Part shown: in pieces, positions 6,531 through 10,636 of the stretch
How the letters are laid out: every line of letters begins with the position of its first letter
How positions within the stretch are numbered: position 1 is the stretch's first letter
NCBI GenBank assembly: GCA_002292925.1
Contig: DBCF01000206.1
Location: 21,973-32,608, forward strand
Length of the DNA: 10,636 nucleotides
From: Roseiflexaceae bacterium UBA965
Lineage (GTDB): Bacteria > Chloroflexota > Chloroflexia > Chloroflexales > Roseiflexaceae
Direction of reading: 5' to 3'
Notes under the pieces: generated by a model
Database searches by the model: none
Seen by the model: only the letters and a program-made list of their open reading frames with translations
What the model was told of the DNA's origin: nothing
Position numbers and translations under genes: made by a program

Positions 6531-6893
6531 TTACCCCGTCGCCACCACCCGGTGGATGAGCACTGCCGTCACCACCAACGCAAAAAACCAAAACCGTGCC
6601 CGTTGCTTAACCGCTATCCAGCGCGTTAGATACCACATCACCCCTGGTGGCCCAAAAATCAACCCACCATACAAGATGTGCAACCCCGAGAGTTGCGGCG
6701 CTTGCCGGGCCACCAATCCCCCAATGATGGCATTGCTCGCCAGCAATAGCCACATGATGGCCATGGCTACCGTACTTACCTGACTTACATCACGCTGGCG
6801 TCGCCAATCAATGGCCACACTTGCCAGCGCCACAAACAATACGGTTACACTGGTAATGAGGAGGCGCTGATGCAAACTGATGAGATGATCCAT
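6531..6893 (-). CDS. Small integral membrane protein with about four helices, function unknown
   Basis: I do not recognise this 120-residue protein. Four hydrophobic stretches are visible, at about 11-28, 41-62, 70-88 and 101-118, split by short basic loops (DWRRQRD, ARQAPQ, KQRARF), so it is probably a four-helix inner-membrane protein. There is no signal peptide or obvious catalytic motif. Its ribosome site AAAGGA (6899-6904) overlaps the endonuclease III stop codon and stands 5 bases before the ATG, so the two genes are very likely co-transcribed and translationally coupled. No link to DNA repair can be read from the protein itself. The gene ends just before the promoter of the oxidoreductase. 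Confidence 0.7.
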   Translation of the reverse strand: MDHLISLHQRLLITSVTVLFVALASVAIDWRRQRDVSQVSTVAMAIMWLLLASNAIIGGLVARQAPQLSGLHILYGGLIFGPPGVMWYLTRWIAVKQRARFWFFALVVTAVLIHRVVATG

Positions 6894-6902
6894 TTGCGTC
6901 CT

Positions 6903-7568
6903 TTAGTTTGTCGTCACGACGAATCCGTGGGCACTTGGGCAGTGTTGCATGAGCGGGCACTTGGTACATTGTGGGCTGCGGGCATGACAAATCAAGCGCC
7001 CTAATTGGATGAAGTGCATATGAAAGGCATATTTGCGCTCGGCGGGCACGAGGTGTTCTAACAATTGTTGGGCTTTGACGGGGTTTTGGGTATCAACCAG
7101 CCCCAGCCGGTAGGCTACCCGGCCGATATGGGTGTCGACGGGCACTACCGGCATCCCAAAGGCAAACAACAACACACAGGCGGCGGTTTTGGGGCCAATC
7201 CCGGGGTGGTCAGTCAGCCACGTTTGGGCCTCGTTTGGCGCCATTTGTGCCAAAAAATCCAACGAAAAAACGCCATAATCCCTTGCCAAATGCATCAGCA
7301 CCGTCTGGATGCGCGGCGCTTTGCTGTCGGCCAAACCCGCCACCCGGATTACCTGGGCTAATTCGGATACCGAGGCGTCGCACACATCTTGCCAGCTGAG
7401 GTAGGTACGCTTGAGTTCGCGAAAGGCCCGGCCACTATTGCGGTCAGTGGTGTTTTGCGACAAAATCGTCAACACCAATTCGTCGAGGGCATCGCGTCCA
7501 GCTCGCCACTGTCGGGTGCCATAGAATCCATCGAGGATGTCAAGATGTTGAGCGAGTGAAAGATGCAT
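6903..7568 (-). CDS. nth: Endonuclease III-type DNA glycosylase/AP lyase (HhH-GPD)
   Basis: The 221-residue protein has the helix-hairpin-helix HPGIGPKTAACVL (121-133) with catalytic lysine K127. It also has the GPD aspartate D145 in VPVDTHIGRVAYRLGL (142-157), and four cysteines spaced C194-x6-C201-x2-C204-x5-C210 for the [4Fe-4S] cluster. LSQNTTD (36-42) matches the family LSxQTxD segment with N for the usual Q-T pattern. It should excise oxidised pyrimidines and cut the abasic site in base excision repair. The length and cluster are as in E. coli Nth, though this may belong to a sister clade. There is no Shine-Dalgarno before the ATG, and the likely promoter gives a leader of only a few bases. 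A membrane protein gene follows after 9 bases. Confidence 0.92.
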   Translation of the reverse strand: MHLSLAQHLDILDGFYGTRQWRAGRDALDELVLTILSQNTTDRNSGRAFRELKRTYLSWQDVCDASVSELAQVIRVAGLADSKAPRIQTVLMHLARDYGVFSLDFLAQMAPNEAQTWLTDHPGIGPKTAACVLLFAFGMPVVPVDTHIGRVAYRLGLVDTQNPVKAQQLLEHLVPAERKYAFHMHFIQLGRLICHARSPQCTKCPLMQHCPSAHGFVVTTN

Positions 7569-7573
7569 TATTG

Positions 7574-7602
7574 TTTACCATAGTAAAAATCCACGATATA
7601 AT
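7574..7602 (+). promoter_or_regulatory. Promoter of the zinc-module/transporter operon
   Basis: TTTACC (7574-7579) and a perfect TATAAT (7597-7602) are 17 bases apart. Transcription would start near 7609, 27 bases before the GTG start at 7636. It overlaps the divergent nth promoter. Confidence 0.6.
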
Positions 7603-7608
7603 TGTATA
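7580..7608 (-). promoter_or_regulatory. Candidate nth promoter, overlapping the divergent one
   Basis: On the minus strand TATACA (7603-7608) and TACTAT (7580-7585) lie 17 bases apart, each 4/6 to consensus. Transcription would start near 7573, only about 5 bases before the nth ATG, giving a nearly leaderless message. That agrees with the missing Shine-Dalgarno. Confidence 0.35.
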
Positions 7609-7635
7609 TCCACTTCAATCGATCCGAGGCACTGT

Positions 7636-8301
7636 GTGACCGAGCGCGATAAGCGTATTTTGTTTGATTTCGTTGATGCCTGTCTGTTACCCCGTTGTCC
7701 CATCTGTACGTTGGTACAACGGGCTGAACAGCGCACCCTCGCTGTCTATTGTGCCGAAGGTGCCGGCGATCAACAACGGCGGGCCGATGTACGGGCAGCC
7801 CGCGGCTTGTGTGCCCCTCATGGCGCTCAGCTCCGCGACGCCAAAGACGCCATGGCCGCCGCCGTCACCGCCTACGACGTGCTCACCAACCTGCAACGTG
7901 ATTTGGTTGCGGTGCGGAGCAATCCACGGACGTGGGGGCGGCGCGGTATCGCGCGGCCGGAACCCTGCCCGGTATGTGTCGACATGCAACGCTACAATCG
8001 TGCCGTTTGCGCCGGGATTGTGGCCTGGAGCGCCGATCTCTCACTGCAACAAGCGTTAGCCAACTCACACGGGATTTGTGGGCCGCATCTGCGCACCATC
8101 AGTCGCCACACAGGAGTGGCAGATGAGTTTTGGGGAGCGCAGTCGCATGCGTGGCAACGCCTGCACGACGAATTGGGGGAATTCATCCGCAAACGCGACG
8201 ACCGCTTCCGCCACGAACGCCAAGCCAGCGAAGCTGATGCCTGGAAGCGGGCCTGGCATCAGATTTCTGGCGATGTATTGAACGACATCACGAAGGAGTA
8301 A
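7636..8301 (+). CDS. Uncharacterised protein with two CxxC...CxxH zinc-type modules
   Basis: I do not recognise a named function; it faintly recalls DUF6062-type proteins. The 221 residues contain an internal duplication: CPIC (21-24) with GLCAPH (57-62), and CPVC (111-114) with GICGPH (146-151). Each pair is 33-34 residues apart and probably binds one metal ion. The C-terminus (about 170-221) is charged and likely helical. There is no signal peptide or membrane segment. The start is GTG, supported by GAGG (7626-7629) six bases upstream and the promoter before it; no ATG fits. The TAA stop (8299-8301) shares its last A with an ATG, and the transporter's AAGGAG lies inside this gene's end, so the two are translationally coupled. 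Regulator, metallochaperone or transporter partner are all possible. Confidence 0.75.
   Translation: MTERDKRILFDFVDACLLPRCPICTLVQRAEQRTLAVYCAEGAGDQQRRADVRAARGLCAPHGAQLRDAKDAMAAAVTAYDVLTNLQRDLVAVRSNPRTWGRRGIARPEPCPVCVDMQRYNRAVCAGIVAWSADLSLQQALANSHGICGPHLRTISRHTGVADEFWGAQSHAWQRLHDELGEFIRKRDDRFRHERQASEADAWKRAWHQISGDVLNDITKE
8293..8298 (+). promoter_or_regulatory. Ribosome-binding site deciding the transporter start
   Basis: AAGGAG stands 8 bases before the ATG at 8307 but only 2 bases before the ATG at 8301, so 8307 is favoured. Confidence 0.7.
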
Positions 8302-8306
8302 TGTCC

Positions 8307-9638
8307 ATGAGCAATCTTGCCTTCCGGCTCCCCACCAAACGCGAAAGTTGGCTGTATGCCATCGCCAACCTCGGGAGCTCGATTCCCTACCAAGCTGTTG
8401 CCGCTGGCGTGTTGTTTTTTTATACCGACGTCAAACATTTGGCCCCTACTACTGCGGCCCTGATCATGACCATCTATGCCATCTGGAATGCCGTCAACAA
8501 CCCCATTCTTGGGCACTTGTCAGACCGTACTCGTTCGCGTTGGGGTCGGCGCATTCCCTTTATCCGCTTTGGGGTCATCCCCTATGCGATTGCCTTTGCC
8601 GCCATCTGGTTTGCCCCGTTTGACGGCAAACTCCAGCCCACCGAGCTGGCCATCTGGTTCCTGGTTACCATTGTGGTCTTTGAAGGATTCGGTACGGCGG
8701 TGACGGTAGCCGGTTATCAAGCCTTGCTGGCTGAAATGTTCCCCACTTATGCGTCGCGGGTCGCAGTGGCTGTGCGCATGAATTGGCTCCAAACCGCCGG
8801 GTTGTTTATCGGGGCTGCCTTGCCTCCGGTGCTTGCTACCATCCTAGGGTATCCCTTGATGGGCGTTGTGTTTGCGGTTGTGGCCTGTGCGGCCTTTTTC
8901 ATCGGTTTGCGTGGCATGTACGAGCAACCCAGCTATGCCCCCACCGAGATGCCCTTTTTGGAGGCCGTCAAAAACACCCTCGTCAACCGTAGTTTTGTGA
9001 GTGTAATGCTGGCCCAGATGATGCGCTTTGTTTCGACCAACACCTTGACTGCGGGGATGTTTTTCTTGGTCAAGTACAGCCTAGATGCCAACCCCGCCCA
9101 AACCACGTTGATTCTCGCCACGGCGTTTGTGGCGGCCGGGTTATTTTTGCCGATCTGGAGCAAATTTATCGCCTTGCGCTTTGGGCCACGCACCACCTTG
9201 ATGATTGCCTATGCCAGCATCGGGATAGCCGTGATCCCCTTGATGTTTGCGCAGGACTTTACGCAGGCCTTGGTGGTCGCCTTCTTTTTGGGCTTCCCTG
9301 TGGCTGGCTTGATTATGATGGGTGACGTGGTAATGGCCGATGTCATCGACGACGACGAAGTCCGCACCGGCGAGCGCCGCGAAGGGATGTTTTATGCCGT
9401 CAATGGCGCTGCTACGGCCTTGAGTAGCACCATCGTGTCGGTGGGGTTTGGGATTATTACGACCATGTATGGCTACAATCCCGTCAACGAAATCCAGCCT
9501 GCGAGTGTCGACTTCGGCTTCCGAGTCTTTATGGTGGTGTTGCCGATTATGGGGGCGATTTGTGCCATGACGGCACTCTATTTTTATCCATTGCACGGGC
9601 AACGCTTGGCTGATATGCGCGCCAAACTCGCCAAGTAA
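8307..9638 (+). CDS. GPH/MelB-like MFS transporter
   Basis: The 443-residue protein has about twelve hydrophobic helices and belongs to the glycoside-pentoside-hexuronide:cation symporter branch (MFS_2). The signature after helix 2 is NNPILGHLSDRTRSRWGRRI (64-83). The late cytoplasmic motif DVIDDDEVRTGERREG (345-360) closely matches the family pattern. MelB-type members import sugars with Na+ or H+. Here the aspartates aligned with MelB D55 and D59 read as N61 and N65 in IWNAVNNP, while N64 is kept, so coupling may differ. The substrate is unknown; a glycoside or uronide is only a guess. The start at 8307 is set by AAGGAG spacing. It is coupled to the CxxC-module gene upstream and lies in the same transcript. 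No T-rich hairpin terminator follows directly. Confidence 0.9.
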   Translation: MSNLAFRLPTKRESWLYAIANLGSSIPYQAVAAGVLFFYTDVKHLAPTTAALIMTIYAIWNAVNNPILGHLSDRTRSRWGRRIPFIRFGVIPYAIAFAAIWFAPFDGKLQPTELAIWFLVTIVVFEGFGTAVTVAGYQALLAEMFPTYASRVAVAVRMNWLQTAGLFIGAALPPVLATILGYPLMGVVFAVVACAAFFIGLRGMYEQPSYAPTEMPFLEAVKNTLVNRSFVSVMLAQMMRFVSTNTLTAGMFFLVKYSLDANPAQTTLILATAFVAAGLFLPIWSKFIALRFGPRTTLMIAYASIGIAVIPLMFAQDFTQALVVAFFLGFPVAGLIMMGDVVMADVIDDDEVRTGERREGMFYAVNGAATALSSTIVSVGFGIITTMYGYNPVNEIQPASVDFGFRVFMVVLPIMGAICAMTALYFYPLHGQRLADMRAKLAK

Positions 9639-9682
9639 CCTATTTCTTTTTTGAAAAAAACTACCTGCTTGGAGGTGAAACG

Positions 9683-9710
9683 GCCCCATCCGAATCAACT
9701 CGGATGGGGC
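9683..9710. terminator. Hairpin between convergent genes, possible two-way terminator
   Basis: GCCCCATCCGA (9683-9693) and TCGGATGGGGC (9700-9710) form a perfect 11-bp stem with a 6-base loop in the 110-base gap between the transporter and dipeptidase stops. No T-run follows on the plus strand. On the minus strand only GTTTC follows directly, with a seven-T tract further on at 9654-9660. Its position suits a terminator for either gene, but it lacks the standard T-tract. Confidence 0.5.
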
Positions 9711-9748
9711 AATTCATGGCCGCGGTTTCGTGGGGTTGGTAGCGGTGC

Positions 9749-10636
9749 TTATGCGCCCCAGGTTTTGCCGAGGATGCGCATCCAATTGTCGAAGCAGAGC
9801 TTGGCCAATTCGGCATCGCCGTAGCCCCGAGCCCGCATGGCATCGACTAGATTGGGCAAACCACTGGCATCGCCGATGGCTTGGGGGATGGTGGCACCGT
9901 CGAAGTCTGACCCGAGCCCGACGCGATCGATGCCGATGCGCTTGACGAGGTAATCGATGTGGTCAACCATTACGCTCAATGCGGTATCGGCGTTTTGACC
10001 GCCGTCTTCACGCAAAAACGCCACCGCAAAGTTGAGGCCCACCATGCCGTCTGAATCACGGATGGCATCGAGTTGTTTGTCGGTCAAGTTACGGGTCGAC
10101 TGGCTCAAGTTCCACACATTGGAATGGGTGGCGACCAGGGGCGCCGTGCTTAGTTTGGCCACATCCCAGAAGCCTTTTTCGTTCATGTGCGACAAATCAA
10201 TCATGATTTTGAGGCGATTACAGGCCTTGATGAGTTCTTTGCCGACGTCGGTCAAGCCGGGGCCGGTATCGGGGGAATGATTGTGGCGGAAGGGCACCCC
10301 TTCGGCAAAAATCGTGGGGCGACTCCAGACCGGTCCAATCGAGCGCAAGCCGGCTTGGTAAAACACCTCGAGCGAGTAGAGGTTTTCGTCGATAGCCTCG
10401 GCCCCCTCAAAGTGCAAAATCCCACTCATGGTACCAGCTGCTTTGGCTGCCAAAATATCGGCCACACTACGCACCACTTTGAAGTCGCCGTGTGATTCGC
10501 GTTCGATTTCGAACAATTTGGCCGTCATTTTCATGGCGTGATTGAGCGAGTATTCGAGGGGCAGGGCGGCAGGGAGGCTGTCGCGATCGTTGACTTTGTC
10601 GGCGGTGGGATCGGCGGGGATGTACACCGCAAAAAA
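9749..10636 (-). CDS. M19 membrane-dipeptidase-type metallopeptidase, N-terminus cut by window edge
   Basis: The last 295 residues are visible; the reading frame stays open to the right edge. The visible part begins FFAVYIP, which in this family lies well inside the protein, so a GTG at 10627 is not the true start. The M19 zinc-site residues present are the bridging glutamate E77 in LHFEGAEAI, H150 in IDLSHMN, H171 in ATHSNV, and D244 in GLGSDFDG. The family's first HxD ligand pair should lie in the missing part. Members hydrolyse dipeptides, often with broad specificity including D-residues, with two zinc ions. Bacterial forms may be cytosolic or exported; the missing N-terminus prevents a call. 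It converges on the transporter gene, with a hairpin between. Confidence 0.93.
   Translation of the reverse strand, partial: FFAVYIPADPTADKVNDRDSLPAALPLEYSLNHAMKMTAKLFEIERESHGDFKVVRSVADILAAKAAGTMSGILHFEGAEAIDENLYSLEVFYQAGLRSIGPVWSRPTIFAEGVPFRHNHSPDTGPGLTDVGKELIKACNRLKIMIDLSHMNEKGFWDVAKLSTAPLVATHSNVWNLSQSTRNLTDKQLDAIRDSDGMVGLNFAVAFLREDGGQNADTALSVMVDHIDYLVKRIGIDRVGLGSDFDGATIPQAIGDASGLPNLVDAMRARGYGDAELAKLCFDNWMRILGKTWGA

Noticed and set aside
9141..9698. 185-residue open frame on the minus strand
   Set aside because: Antisense to the transporter; low-complexity His/Gly/Gln-rich product without motifs.
1..10636. Mobile elements, CRISPR arrays, tRNA or rRNA genes
   Set aside because: No transposase or integrase frame, no spaced repeats, and no cloverleaf or rRNA-like stretch was found in the gaps between genes.

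Overview
The window is ordinary bacterial chromosome at moderate GC, densely coded, with no tRNA, rRNA, CRISPR array or mobile element that I can see. Gene content and protein style suggest a Chloroflexota bacterium, possibly Herpetosiphon-like. This is an inference from a vWA/PP2C/kinase signalling set, an Rrf2 regulator with a CNCPDEATC segment, a GPH-type transporter and an M19 dipeptidase. I could not test it against a database.

Region 1 (1-3906, all minus strand) is the most interesting part. Read in transcription order it encodes a TerY-like vWA protein, a PP2C-like phosphatase, a MOSC (YiiM-like) protein, a beta-carbonic anhydrase and an atypical protein kinase that runs off the left edge. 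vWA, PP2C and kinase together make up the known TerY-P type phosphorylation triad. Here two metabolic genes lie between the phosphatase and the kinase. A perfect 15-bp hairpin sits between the vWA and PP2C genes and buries the PP2C Shine-Dalgarno sequence, which suggests translational coupling. The carbonic anhydrase has its own candidate promoter.

Region 2 (3907-5406) opens with a 181-base divergent gap. It is followed by a plus-strand gene with a TerB-like helical N-terminus and a PH-like C-terminal domain, plausibly a partner of the triad. Its 3' end overlaps, tail to tail, an Rrf2-family regulator on the minus strand.

Region 3 (5371-7568, minus strand) holds an endonuclease III gene closely followed by a small four-helix membrane protein. 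A separate Gfo/Idh/MocA oxidoreductase gene follows, with a strong sigma-70-like promoter and a clear intrinsic terminator.

Region 4 (7569-9638, plus strand) starts at overlapping divergent promoters. It carries an uncharacterised protein with two CxxC...CxxH modules, closely coupled to a GPH-family transporter whose two cation-site aspartates appear as asparagines.

Region 5 (9639-10636) is a convergent gap with a strong hairpin, then the C-terminal 295 residues of an M19 membrane-dipeptidase-type protein on the minus strand, cut by the right edge.
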